Source: Cutaneotrichosporon cavernicola
Lineage: Eukaryota; Basidiomycota; Tremellomycetes; Trichosporonales; Trichosporonaceae
Length of the DNA: 64,000 bases
NCBI RefSeq assembly: GCF_030864355.1
Contig: NC_083397.1
Coordinates: 1,984,001-2,048,000, forward strand
Direction of reading: 5' to 3'
Within the stretch, counting starts at the first letter, position 1. Each line of letters starts with the position of its first letter. The notes under the pieces were generated by a model. That model had not been told where the DNA came from. It was given only the letters and a program-made list of their open reading frames with translations, and made no database searches. Both the position numbers and the translations under genes were made by a program. Positions 22,906 through 34,261 of the stretch are shown one piece after another.

Positions 22906-24376
22906 ATGTTCATCGCGCTAGTCGGTACCCCCTCGTCCGGCAAACATGCCGTTCTAGACTACCTCGTCCAGCGCCACGACTTTACGCGGCTCGACCTTGG
23001 CATCAGCGCCACGGATGAGCCGGAGCAGGGCGTCTCGCTCGGCGTCGACGAGTGGGTGAGTCGGCTTCTTCCTTCCCTTCCTCCTCCCTCTCTCCCTCCC
23101 TCCTCCTCTCCACATCTCCCCCCTCTACCTTCCTCCCTATGGGAGCGATAACACCAGCGCACATTCCCCACCTCGGAAGCCATGTTGGACGCAGCAACAC
23201 GCGCCTGGCGCTCTCGACACGTTACCACCGCCCTCCGAACATGGGAAGACATCGAGCCGTGGCTCAAGCGTCCGTGGTTCCTCCTTGTTGGAGTGGATGG
23301 GCCCCTCCGGGCGAGGTATGAGCGTGAACGGCGGAGGCGGCCTGCGTGAGTCCCCTATTCCGTCTCCGCGTTCTCCTTTGGCGTAACAAGCCAAGCTGGG
23401 TAGCTGCCTTGCGAGCTGTCACGGTCATGTCACTCGCCGCGCCTTCCTTCCTCCCACCCACCCTCCCTTTCTCTCACCTCCCCGTTCCACCCTCGTTCCA
23501 CCCTCCCTTCCACTACCCCTCTACCTCCTTGCCCATTCCCTCTCTCCTCCCAACTTCGCTCGCCCGCTCGTCGTTGCGCTGAGCTGACTCCAGCCTCACT
23601 CTCGACGCCTTCGTCGACGAGCATGACGCAAGCCTCCACGGATCGGCAGGGGACGCCACGTCCACCGGAAACGGACATCAATCCGACCTCGCGCGCGTGC
23701 TCACCACCGCCGCGGTGCGGATTACTAACGGTTTCCCCGACATCGACGGGCTCTATCGACACCTGGATGCGGTTAATCTGCTCGACGAGCAGCGTCTACG
23801 GCCAGGCTGGGACTTGTACTTTATGGTGAGTGGCCCTTCCACTCCTTCCTTCCCATCTCCCACCTCCTGTTCCTCGCCTTTCCCTTCTTCCGGATCTCCT
23901 TCCCTCAACCCAGTCCTTAAGCTCGTTATGATACACCGTGCTGACAACAGACTCTCGCCTCCCTCGCCGCCCACCGCTCAAATTGCATGAAGCGCCGCGT
24001 CGGCGCCATCCTCGTCCGCGGCAAGCGCATCATCTCGACAGGATACAACGGCACCCCACGCGGTACGACGAACTGCAACGAGGGCGGGTGTCCGCGCTGC
24101 AACGGCCCCGCCAAGGGAGGACAAGACCTCAGCGCCTGCTTCTGCCTGCACGCCGAGGAGAATGCGTTACTCGAGGCCGGGCGCGAACGGATTGGCCCAG
24201 ACGCAATCATCTACTCCAACACGTGCCCGTGCCTCTTGTGTAGCGTCAAGATTGTACAGTGCGGCGTGCGCGAGGTCGTGTACAACAAGGGCTATAGCAT
24301 GGACACGGCCAGTGCTACGCTGCTGGCTGAGGGTGGGGTCGTGCTGCGTCAGATGGACATGCCGGGCGACCATTAG
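22906..24376 (+). CDS. DCD1: dCMP deaminase with N-terminal P-loop-like domain
   Basis: Converts dCMP to dUMP for thymidylate synthesis; cytosolic zinc enzyme. Exons 22906-23055, 23158-23345, 23594-23825 and 23951-24376 give 331 residues with the frame exactly preserved. The N terminus has a nucleotide-kinase-like P-loop (ALVGTPSSGK) as in fungal Dcd1, then LVGVDGPLRARYERE. The catalytic domain begins about residue 190: TLASLAAHRSNCMKRRVGA, TGYNGTPRGTTNCNEGGC, the zinc ligand/proton-shuttle motif CLHAEENA, and the two-Cys motif NTCPCLLC. All catalytic residues are present. The three introns (102, 248 and 125 nt) are long for this window and filled with CT-rich runs. It lies tail to tail with TTI1, with only about 19 bp between the stop codons. 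Confidence 0.95.
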
Positions 24377-24395
24377 ATCTATGCATTTTGGGTTT

Positions 24396-27300
24396 CTAAT
24401 CGAGGTCGAACTCTGCGTCGAGCGCGTACTCGGGCTCTGGTTCCTTTGGATCCCCCAGATCTACCTCCTCGACCTCGAACTCCCCTTCCTCACCCTCCGC
24501 CAACACCCGTGCGGCGTTCTCTCCAATCTCCATCTTCTCCTCGCGGAGGAACGCCCACATGCCACCCACGCTACCCTGGGTAGCGCCCAGGACGACCCAT
24601 AGTGCGTCGCCATCGCGCGCTCTAAGGGCGGAATACAATTCGACAGCGCAATCTTGGATTTCGCTCTCACCTCTCCGATCCAAGAACGGGCGGAACGCAA
24701 GCATCATGTCCCACAACAACCCCTCTTTGACGGGAACTTCAGCCGCGACAAACTTGGCTGTAGCCATGAGGGCGATGTACAGCCTGTGTGCGACGGTATA
24801 AGCGCCCTTGAGGCTGGTCTTGGCCTCGATCATCTTGGTCGTGCGTAATATGCGGCTCATGCGGGGCCACGCGTCATCAGCCACCCGCCGCGAGACATAC
24901 TCGCCCACATACTCGCAAAGCGAGGCGACGACGGCAGCCGCTTCCGAGACGACGTACGGTACGCCGTCGTCCAGCCGCGCCATAATGGCCGGCCATGCCC
25001 CGTCGATGACAGGGAGGAGGTCGCCTTCCCGGCCCGCTTGGGCGAGGACGGGAATGGCGCGTGCGATGAGACCCAACACCCGGGCGCGAAGGAACGGCGA
25101 CGCATGCGAGAGGTAGTATCCCGCCTTGGCGAGGATCTGCGCCGCGACCTCTTGTGAACGCGTCGGAGGCGGAGGACCGTCAGGTTGGTCCTCGTCTATC
25201 TTCTCCTCCTCCTCTTCCTTGGATACCTCGGCATACTTGCCCAGCGGTCCTCGAGTCACGCGCTCGATGATATCTTCCTGTTCGGTGCGTGCCATCTCCC
25301 CTTGCGCCTTGTACCATTTACCAAAGTTGCCAAAGTCGTGCTGGGGGTTCGGCGGATCAAGGAACCGCCTTGCCTCGGCACGTGCAGCCGCGCGCTCGTC
25401 TGTCGGTTCCGAGGCGGCCGTATCGGCTGCCATGACGTCGATGAGCGTCGTGAGGACCGCGAGAAGGGCACTAGCAAGTGCGGCATATCCGTGGAAGTCG
25501 TCGAGCGCGTCGAAGATCTCGTCCACCACGTCATGTACGAGCGGGACGATGGGCGCACCAACGAGCCGGATCATGGCGATTAGCACTAGTGGCGCGTGTG
25601 GCGAAAGGCGATGGTACGTCAGTCGCTGGGAGACGACATTGACGACATAGTCAACGTTGTCAAGCACGAGGTTCTGCGAGCTCGCGTACCCACTCTCGTG
25701 CGCGACGCGCTCAAGTGAGATCCCAGCGTATGAACGAACCAGGTCGTGTGGGGAGGAGAGGGCCGCCAGAATCGCATACAGCGCGTGCAGGAGGAGCGGA
25801 CGGAAGTCACGACCCAAGATTGAGGCACACTCGGCGAGCGTTGAGAGCGAGAGGGCACTCAGGAGGACGCGCTGTGCAGTCGCCTGTAGGCGGGCCGTTT
25901 CGGCCGCCGCGGACGAGTTGCGCGGCGTCCGGTCCAGCAGGGTCGTGATCTCATCTAGTCCCCGCGCACGCTCTACTGGCACCAGCGCCTCTGCGTCGGC
26001 CGGATCATCCGTCTCGCCGTCCCATTCGACGTCCTCGTCCTCGTCGTCGTCCATGGCCACGAGTGTTCGCGCGACTTGCCGAGCCATCTTGCGCACAGCG
26101 CGCGGCGCCTTTCCGTCGTGGGTGGACGCAACTCCCGCCAAGAGCCGCTGTACGACCCACACAGCTGATGCTGCCTTCGCTGGCTCACGCAGGCGGTGTG
26201 CCTTGGCAAAGCGAATAAAGTAGTCTATGCTATACAGGCCCGCTTCGCCGCCCGCCGCCCCGAGTGCCTCGAGCATGCTGGCAAGCGCACGTGCCGAGGC
26301 TTCGGCCTCGACGTACCGAAGCTGGAGGTGGGGATAGGAGCTTTCCGGCGCCCCGGTGCCCTCAATCATCTTATTCGGCACCATGCTTCCACCCCAACCC
26401 AGCTCGGCGGTGCGGTGTGCAGGATTTACGCCCGAACTCCAACCTCGTGGCCGGTCCAGCTCGAGGCAGTCGAGAAGCGCCCACGCCCAACGCTCAACGT
26501 TTCCCCCGGGCCCTAAGAGCTGGGCAATAGCTCTCGAGCCTTGGGTCGATGTCACGTTCGCGATGGCCGTGACTAGGCGCGCGGCGTCGGTGACCTTGAT
26601 GTCGTTGGCTGAGCGGATCAGTCGTGGGAGTCCGTTGATAGCACTGCTGAGGAGGTCGAGGAGCGCACCGTCGAGCTCCTCTTTTCGTAATAGACGATGG
26701 ATCTTGGACAACGCATCATCGCGTACGGGGTCGAAATCATCCTGTGATAGAAGAAGGAGCGTGGTCAGTGCTGTAGGTAGGAGGCGAGGCAGGGCTTCGT
26801 GGCACTGGTCGATGAGAGCGTACGCCAAGCTGACCGCAGCGCGGCGGGCCAGGTCCGAGTTATGCCCCGTCAGAGCAGCGAGGACGGGCGGGATAGTGCT
26901 CTGCAGCCGTGCGCCGGTGAATTCAAGGTACGATGCTGTGAGTGGGGGAAAGGGGTCGACAGGTTTCGAGGTGCTGGACGGTGTAGGAGAGGGAGGTTCA
27001 GCCATGTCGCCCCGCTCCCATCCCTCCCCTAATTCTGAGAGGTCGTTGAACTGCGGTCGAAGTACGCCGAGGCGCCGCAGTGCGTTGTCGTCAAGCGTCT
27101 CTGTGACGACATCCTGGATCGCGCCAGCCATCTCGGCACCAACGTCGCCTTTGAGAGCTTTCCCGAGGCCGAGAATATCCTTGGCCATGGCGCTCACGAT
27201 TCCTGGTAGGACAGAAGCGAGGACAGCGCTCTGCCCTGCCAGGTATCCGAGGAGAGTGCGGACGAGGTGCACTGCTGCGCGCTGAAGCGCGGGGTGGGGG

Positions 27301-28046
27301 GGAGAAGGGACGGCACAGTCGACCGCGAGGGTGATACTCTGGAAGAGGGTGGGCATGAGCGATGCCTTGGGCCCAGACGTAGCGCGACGCATCGCGGGCG
27401 TCGGATGCACTACCCCAGCTTCGGTGTGCGGCTCCAGTAGCATGGAGAGAAGACCGAGCGCATCGAGCTGCACCTCCTGTCCTGCTGCGCGGTCCTTGCC
27501 CTTCCCCCTCTGTCCGACAGCGGAGACAGTAAAGCGCCACAGCTGCTCCCATGCTGCCGGATCCATCCCGGCTGGTATGGCACGCCAGTGGCTCACCACA
27601 AGGGAGAGGAGGCGGAATGCGGCCTCGAGGAAGGCGTCTGGGAGCGCGGCGGGGTTGGCCGTCTGCCGGAGAGTGGTAGTGAGCGGGAAGATGAGGTAGT
27701 TTATCAAGCCTGGGGTGAATGCGGCGGTTGGGAGAGTGCGCACAATCGATGCTAGCGTAGTGAGGAGCCCAGCGTGGCGAGACGCTGTTGTTGGCGGCTG
27801 AGTTGAGATGGACATGAGCTGCACGCAGGTTGGTTTCACCTGCTGTTAGCATATTCGCAAGTTGATAGCTACCTGCCGGAATGCCCCCATCTTGGCTTCT
27901 CCCTGCGGGTTGAAGGGTAGTGAGGACCTAGTTGGCCTGGATGGGGGTGGTTGGAAGGGTGGTGGGTCTGAGCCGTCTGAACCGTTGGAGCTGGAGGACA
28001 GGCCTGTTGGCAGCGGCCGCCCGAAGAGGTCCCGCTGGACGGACAT
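24396..28046 (-). CDS. TTI1: TELO2-interacting protein 1 (Tti1), TTT complex
   Basis: A HEAT-repeat scaffold of the Tel2-Tti1-Tti2 complex, which matures PI3K-like kinases (TOR, ATM/Tel1, ATR/Mec1). Exon 1 (28046-27873, 58 residues, Ser/Pro-rich start, ending KMGAFRQ) joins a single long exon ending at 24396; the intron is 30 nt or, with the next CAG as acceptor, 33 nt. The join restores the Tti1 signature of an F-x-Q-x-x-K-P-x-C-V-x-L element (VKPTCVQLMS). The rest, about 1,205 residues in total, is an array of amphipathic helix pairs, for example ALTGHNSDLARRAAVSLAYAL, and HDLVRSYAGISLERVAHESG with FLRARVLGLIARAIPVLAQ later. Size fits the family. The C-terminal 40 residues are acidic. The start at 28046 is the only upstream in-frame ATG. 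Confidence 0.85.
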
Positions 28047-28326
28047 GACACGTAATCCGGGACGCTGTCGAGGTGCGCCGGGGTTGAGCTATTGATTTGT
28101 GGTACTTGTGTTCAAGCTGATGAGAGCATGTTGTTGACAAGAACCGCAGAACGTCACGGAATGGAAGGTGCCGCGGAAATACGTAGGTGGAGGTGTCAGA
28201 GATCTCGCTGCTATTTCCGGTCGTGCCATCGAGTTTTATGTGTTCACAGTACGCTATGTCAACCCTCACGCTGCCATATGCAATGAGTCCATGCAATTAT
28301 GATAGGTGTTCTACTGCGCTTCTCCC

Positions 28327-29322
28327 TCATCGGCCCTGACTGTAGTCAAGTCCGCCAAACACGTCCTCTAGCCGCTGCATGGACAGCACCATCTCCCCGT
28401 CCTTGGAGAGGTCATTCTCAGAGAAGTCGAGGCGGTACGACGCGAACCGATCGAGCTGTCGCAGGACAGGACTTGCGTCCGGGTCGTTGATAGACAGCTT
28501 GAGGTACGGGTTGACTTCCCGCTCGCCGCTCCTCGTCTTGCGGCCACGGAGAAGTTCGACATGCGCAGCTGCGATGGGAATTTCGCGAGGCGCGCGGAAG
28601 AAGGGCAGCACACCCTGCACGGCGGTTCTCATGCGCAGGAACTTGCGGGCGCTGGCAGGCGGCGCACCAGCGGCCTTCTGCTGTACGAGGGAGAGGCGGG
28701 ACACGAAGCGCGACATCATGAAGAGACCGCCGACCGCGATCGCACCGCACACAGCCACCCAACCGCCCGTCGCCCAAGTGAAGAACGTCTCGAGAGGCAT
28801 ACCCATGACCTCGCTGGTGTCAGCTCTGCCTAGCTCGATGGCTCGGTTCATGGCCTCGCTCCACGGCGCGAGTCACACTCACCGCTCCTTCTCAGGCTTG
28901 ATACCCTTCTCGATCGCCTCGTTTGGCGATGGCAAAAGCACCCAGTTCACGATACCGAAAGTGAAGATGATCGCCATTGCCCAGAACGTCTTGCCGAGCG
29001 TCTTGTTGCCACGCGCAAAGATGACGCGCTCAATCTCCTCTATCCCCGCAGTCGGGTTGGCGACGACATGCCATGGCCACTGCTCTCCAGTCAACTGACC
29101 CTTGAGTGCACGGCGAGCAGCGCGAGGAGTGGCGTAAGAGCGCAGGCCTGGTGCGATGCCCAGGCGCGCAACTGTTGGCCGGGACACGGCGGCCAAGGTG
29201 GAGAGAGTGCGAAGGGCCGGTGTGGGCGCGAGTCGTGTGCATGACAAGCCCGACGAGACCGAGGATGGGGAGAAAAGTAGCCTCCTTGAGAGCCCGGCCG
29301 CGCCTAGCCGGGGAAGGAACAT
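28327..29322 (-). CDS. Mitochondrial two-span membrane protein, TMEM223/TMEM70-like topology
   Basis: Two exons (29322-28883 and 28813-28327) join through a 69-nt intron (28814-28882, branch gctgac) to give 308 residues. The N terminus is a typical matrix-targeting sequence: Arg/Ser/Leu-rich, no acidic residues for about 70 positions, ending near RSYATPRAARR. Two membrane spans follow (TFWAMAIIFTFGIVNWVLL and GWVAVCGAIAVGGLFMMS), separated by a 35-residue charged loop, then a soluble C-terminal domain ending VFGGLDYSQGR. The hairpin plus soluble tail resembles the TMEM70/TMEM186/TMEM223 group of inner-membrane assembly factors; this is a topology-based suggestion. The two exons could be mistaken for two genes because each is open on its own. 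An alternative acceptor at 28826 would insert four residues. Confidence 0.7.
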
Positions 29323-30605
29323 GGTCGTCGATGTCGGCGGTATAGGAAACTTGGGAGCAGTAGCGGCCCAGCTTGATACAAGTCGGTGCTCCCTGGTTCG
29401 AGACAGTGGTCTTTACGTAACAAAGTATCACGTGGTTCTTCCTCGGCCTGTTCTATGAGCTCTTGAGGCTCGGGCATCGGGGACTGTTTGTCTCCTCTCC
29501 TTGGCATGACATGTTGATGTGATAGGTGATGATATGAGAGTAAGCGCTTGAGGCGTATAAGACGAGATACGAGTCGAGTGGCTTTACAGATGGGCAGGGC
29601 AAGCAAAGCAAATCACACGATAGGAGCTCAGCCATGCCAGCATGCCAGAGAAAGATGACTACAGCAACCTCTTGGACCAGAGCCTTCAGAGCCTCCAGAG
29701 TCTCTGAATTGCCACTCTCGCTAGCCACATCGGCAGCACCCTGATGGTCACTCTCCTGAAAAGCTGTTTGGACGAGTGAATTGCGCTTGGCTGCAGGATG
29801 GCAGGCCGAATTTGCGGCGTACGACATTACATTTACGTCCGACTGAGCCGGAAGCAATGAAAGCGGCGCCTTGAGAAAACCTCGACTCGGCAAGGTGCTG
29901 ACGTACGCCACGCTATGGCTGTCAATGTCGGATCGTTGGCGGCCAACAGCGGAAGGAGCGGCAAAGTGAGAAGGATACGTGGGTGGGACTGGTGCGGAGT
30001 TGTGCGGAGGTTTGCGGAATGATCGAGTCAGCTTGCACAAGCTCAGCAGTTGATATGGTAGATGGAGGGCTGATTAGGATGAGTGGTTTAGGAATGGTTT
30101 GAATTGATGATGTGGAAAGATAATGAGTTAAGGTACGGGGCCAAGTAGATTAAACTACAGAAGACTTCTGACATCCTATACCCACCCACATGCCGCGCTC
30201 ACTACCCCCTCCCCCCCCTCTATTCCCAACATCCTTAGAACCACAATCACAATCCTCCTTTCATCACCGTTTACACATTTCTCATCTCCACTCTTAACAA
30301 ACCCACTCTCTCATTAAGTTGCTGCGCCATTCCTTCCAATCTCATCACTTATCACTTGCCTTGAACTACTCCTTATCAACTCGATTACAACCAGCAATCC
30401 ACCCACGCAGGCCGTCATCTGCTCCCCTTAGTCCTTCTTCAGTTCGCCGCAGCGCCCTATCACTGTCGTTCCCTCGACCCTAACCATTCGTGCACACCAA
30501 AAATACGCTTGCGCGGCTAGTCCTCGCCTCGACCTCCGATGAAAGACGGTCCAACGGGCAACCGCGCGTCTGATCTCACTACCGCCTTGCCTCACAGAAC
30601 CGGAT
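29323..30605. other. Intergenic region, possible small minus-strand frame
   Basis: Between divergent genes. An open frame of 195 codons at 29453-30040 on the minus strand has no recognised domain and is annotated separately. From about 30180 to 30420 the plus strand is pyrimidine-rich (runs of CCCC, CTC), consistent with the leader of the transcription-factor gene starting at 30606. Confidence 0.4.
29453..30040 (-). CDS. Unrecognised open frame, 195 codons
   Basis: A long uninterrupted frame starting MCKLTRSFRKPPHNSAP, with a helical, acidic middle (ASESGNSETLEALKALVQEV) running into a hydrophobic Cys-rich stretch (VVIFLWHAGMAELLSC). No homologue is known to me and third-position GC bias is weaker than in neighbouring genes. 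It could be a lineage-specific small membrane protein, a long leader RNA or a chance frame. Confidence 0.25.
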   Translation of the reverse strand: MCKLTRSFRKPPHNSAPVPPTYPSHFAAPSAVGRQRSDIDSHSVAYVSTLPSRGFLKAPLSLLPAQSDVNVMSYAANSACHPAAKRNSLVQTAFQESDHQGAADVASESGNSETLEALKALVQEVAVVIFLWHAGMAELLSCDLLCLPCPSVKPLDSYLVLYASSAYSHIITYHINMSCQGEETNSPRCPSLKSS

Positions 30606-33600
30606 ATGTCTTCCTTCTCTAATCCATCGACGCAAGTTCCGGTCGACATTCCAACCCGGCCCGACTTGCAGGGGACCATCCCAATTGACACTGTAGCAAC
30701 CCAGGCTCAGGCGCAAACGCAACAATCCAACGCAAATGGAGCACCGAGTGACGTGGCTGGGGTCCTCCGTCGCAATCAGGCCTGCCTCGCGTGTCGGCGC
30801 CGAAAGCTTGTGAGTCTGAGGCGATAGACCCCCATCCATGCTGGGCTGGAATAGCATGCGGCGCGCTCGAGGTTCCAGTTGTCCTCGACCTTGCCAATGG
30901 GACACCGTCCATCCTCGCGACTGTATGAGACACCTAGCGAGAGGCGATGCGATGTGGGGCGTAGGTCACGAGTGCCAGACACTCACGAACTGCGCAAGCA
31001 TGGAAGGCTCTGCGCCCTCCACTTGCGACGCCCATGCCGGGCCACGGCTTCTCTCAACTCTCCTGCGCCCCATTCCTCCACCTCTCTCATCACTCTCTCT
31101 GCTAGCGCACCCTCAGCAGCGACTAACACGTATGCAGAAATGTGACGCGGTCCGGCCTCATTGCTCCACTTGCGTACGCTCGTACCGCCACCTGCTGCGC
31201 ACCGCTCCGTCCACCAACCCGGTCCTTTCTTGCGAGTATGACGACTCGATGGACAAGGATCATCACGACGGTGATACTTCCCCGAAAGAAGACGATGACG
31301 GTGGCAAGAAGAAGAAGCGCAAGGCTTCTGGAGGACGGAGGAAGGCGGACGACGAGGTCGACCCAGAGCGCGACCGGCTGATGAAGCGCGTTGGTGAGTA
31401 CCTCTTGTGCCGGCCAGGCTATTTTCGCTGACTTGGCAGCCGAGTTGGAACAACAACTCGCCCAAAAAAGTACAACAGGCGCCAACGGACACTTGCCGCC
31501 ATCGACGGCTCCCAACCCCTGGACAGGTGCCGGCTTCGGCACACCTCCCGTCGAGTCACCTGGCACCTTCCTCGACATGCTGACCGGCTCGATGCCTATT
31601 TCTGCCCAGAACCCTGGGCTTGGCGAGGCCATGTTTGGGACGAGTGCGGCTCCCCAAGTTACAGCATCCGCTACAAGCATGTGGATGTCGTTGGGAACGT
31701 CTGCCGACCGAAGTGAGTCTGGCACAGGATTCACGCCCTTCATGTCAATGCCCTCGCCACCCGCCTTTCCGGACGCTGGGCCCTCGATGCTGTCCTCTAG
31801 CTTCAACTTTACTCCTGCACCGACGGGGCCGACGACGCTCAACTGGAGCGGCGATGTTGATATGGGGCCGCCGTCCCAGGAGCAGACTTGGAGTGTGAAC
31901 AACCTGGCGAATGGACTGTCCGACGCTGCCCAAACAAGTTCGTCTACGGCTCCAAAAGCGGCCAACGTTGAAGCAGCGGACGACTTGGTCGACCTGGACG
32001 TTCTGAATGGAGGCAGCAATGACTCGTCTCTCGACCCGCAGATTCTAGTAGATCTTTTTTGGCCAGGATGGCCCCGCAACCTTCCCGAACCCTCGGTCAC
32101 ATTATCACTTCTGGAAGTCTTCTTCGAAATTGTCCCTAACATTCCCCGAATACTCAATCGCGCGCGCTTCATGGCACGTTTGAACCTTCCCCCAACGCAC
32201 TCCAACTTCCCCCACCCCGCCCTCCTGCACGCCATCTGCTCCCTCACTGCGTCATGGATTGAACCCACACCTGACAACATCACCTCGTTCTTCCCTTCAG
32301 TAGACTACGACAAGGACAAGATCGCGTTCATGATCCAGACAGTGACAACGAAAGTCGATGGCATGCCGTTCAGTCTACGGCAGGCTGCCTTTGGCAAGGA
32401 CGCCATCCAGGACGGTCTCAATACGGGTAATCGGCTGTTCGATGTTGTCCGGGCCATGATCATCCTGAGCCGCGTATTCATCGACGACACCCGGATGCTG
32501 GAGTGCTGGACATACTGTGGTCTAGTTGCGCGCATGATTCTTCCTCTCGGGCTCAATGTGCGGTCTGCCGAGCTTTCATTAAAGTCGGTTATGCTTCCAC
32601 CGCCCGTGGGCGCCATTGAACGAGAGGAGCGTCGCATCGTCGTGTGGATGGCCATGTACCACGACACGGTCGCGTCGGCGGCTTCCGGCTGGGGCTCGTC
32701 ACTGTCTCTGGACGAGCTTACGATCCCACTCCCCGTCTCGGCCGTCGACTTCAACAGCGGCCGCAGCGACGTGCCCCCCAATCCGCAGGACCTCGAGTCA
32801 TTGGACCTCTACATCAAGCACCCTGTCGTGGATCCACTCGTGATGGCTCTCAAAGGTGCTGTACTACTCAATCGCGTGAACAAGTTTTCTCGCAAGTGGA
32901 AGAATCGGCGCCTGCGGGACAATGACGATCTCGACGGCATGCATCGCCCAGAGTTCCGTGAGCTTGCCAACGCTATTGCGTGCTTGCAGATGAGCTTCCC
33001 GCCAGAGCTTTCGAACCCCGCAACGCTGGACGCCAAGAAGCGACTCGATGTGGATCTCATTGTGAGGGCGAGAGATGCTTTGTCCTGAATGTTTTATTGA
33101 CTTTTTCAGAGTGCCCATGTCATCCCCCACGCGGCTATCATCTGCCTATACGAGCCGTTCGCAGACATTGCGGACCCCAACGACCAGCCGGCCCGCCGCA
33201 TTATTAACGCGGCGCGCTCCGTCATCAACATTATCCAGGACATGTGCATCCAAGGAGGCCCTTCCAACCTCGCTGCGGTGATGCACTCGTCATCGTCACT
33301 GGCACTTGTCACATCGGCTCGGACGTGCCTGTTGTTCTATCGTCACGCTCTCAACATCGGGGACACTGCGGCGGCCGAGGGGTATAAGGTCAACATCGAG
33401 CATGCAAGGGCGGCTCTCGCTTCTTACGGCCTCAAGTTCAAGATCGGCTACCATCATGCCCAGCTGATCGAGTACTTCCTTGACCGCGCGTCCAACCCGA
33501 CCTACGAGAAGCTTGTGGCACACTACCCTGAACATCCTCGCCCAGGTGCTCTGCCTCTCACGAAACAATCACATCTCGGCCAGGCCATCTTGAACGCGCT

Positions 33601-33991
33601 CAACATCAAGCGCGGCTACTGGAAGGTGTCCGCCCAGTCGCACGGCGCGGGCGTCAACGTCGCCGGTACGGGGATCAACGTCAGAGACATGTCGCCGAGC
33701 GGCTCAACGCCTGGATCCAGCGGATCGGGACCAGGCCTATTGCATCCCGGCTCGTTAGGGTCGACGACTGAGCCAACGTCAGCTCCGACGTCGGTCAACA
33801 GCGGTGCCTGGCTGAATGGCGACTCGCCGCGTGGTCCTGGGTCGTCGAACCCATTGTCACCCATGAAGTATGTCGACTTCAGCGGTAACAACGGTGCGCA
33901 ACTCGGAGGGGAGGTTATGTCCTCGGGAGATCAACTGTTCAACAACCGATTTGGAAGCCAGGACCTGTCGCACTCATTTGGGGGACAGTAG
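30606..33991 (+). CDS. Zn2Cys6 fungal transcription factor
   Basis: A nuclear binuclear-zinc-cluster regulator of 987 residues. Exons 30606-30809, 31138-31393, 31440-33061 and 33110-33991 preserve the frame exactly. The zinc cluster is split by the first, unusually long intron (328 nt): CLACRRRKL joins KCDAVRPHCSTC, and the sixth Cys lies in VLSCEYDD after a longer loop than usual. A basic patch (KKKKRKASGGRRK) and a short leucine-containing helix after intron 2 (KRVAELEQQLAQK) fit the linker and dimerisation element. The middle holds the fungal_trans homology region (from about residue 340: LLEVFFEIVPNIPRILNR, with LHAICSLTASW), ending near residue 900; the tail is Ser/Gly/Pro-rich. Target genes unknown. 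A long upstream leader and long intron suggest regulated expression. Confidence 0.9.
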
Positions 33992-34261
33992 ACTGTAACT
34001 GAGTGGAGGACAGTGTGGGGAGGTCAGAGAATCTGTGTAGAAGACTGAACTGTATAGCATGTAGTTAGTAACATGTATAACCCCATCTCATCTCTCGTCT
34101 CTCGTCTCTCGGCGCCAGCTTGTGGTTGTTGCAAGGTACACAAGATTCGGACATTGAATCATCTCCGCCTCCACCGGCACCCAAGTCTGACCACCTTGCG
34201 ATTTTCGGATTTGGCCTCACTGTCGATCACCCCTGCCTTCTCCATCAACCGACATCCCAAC

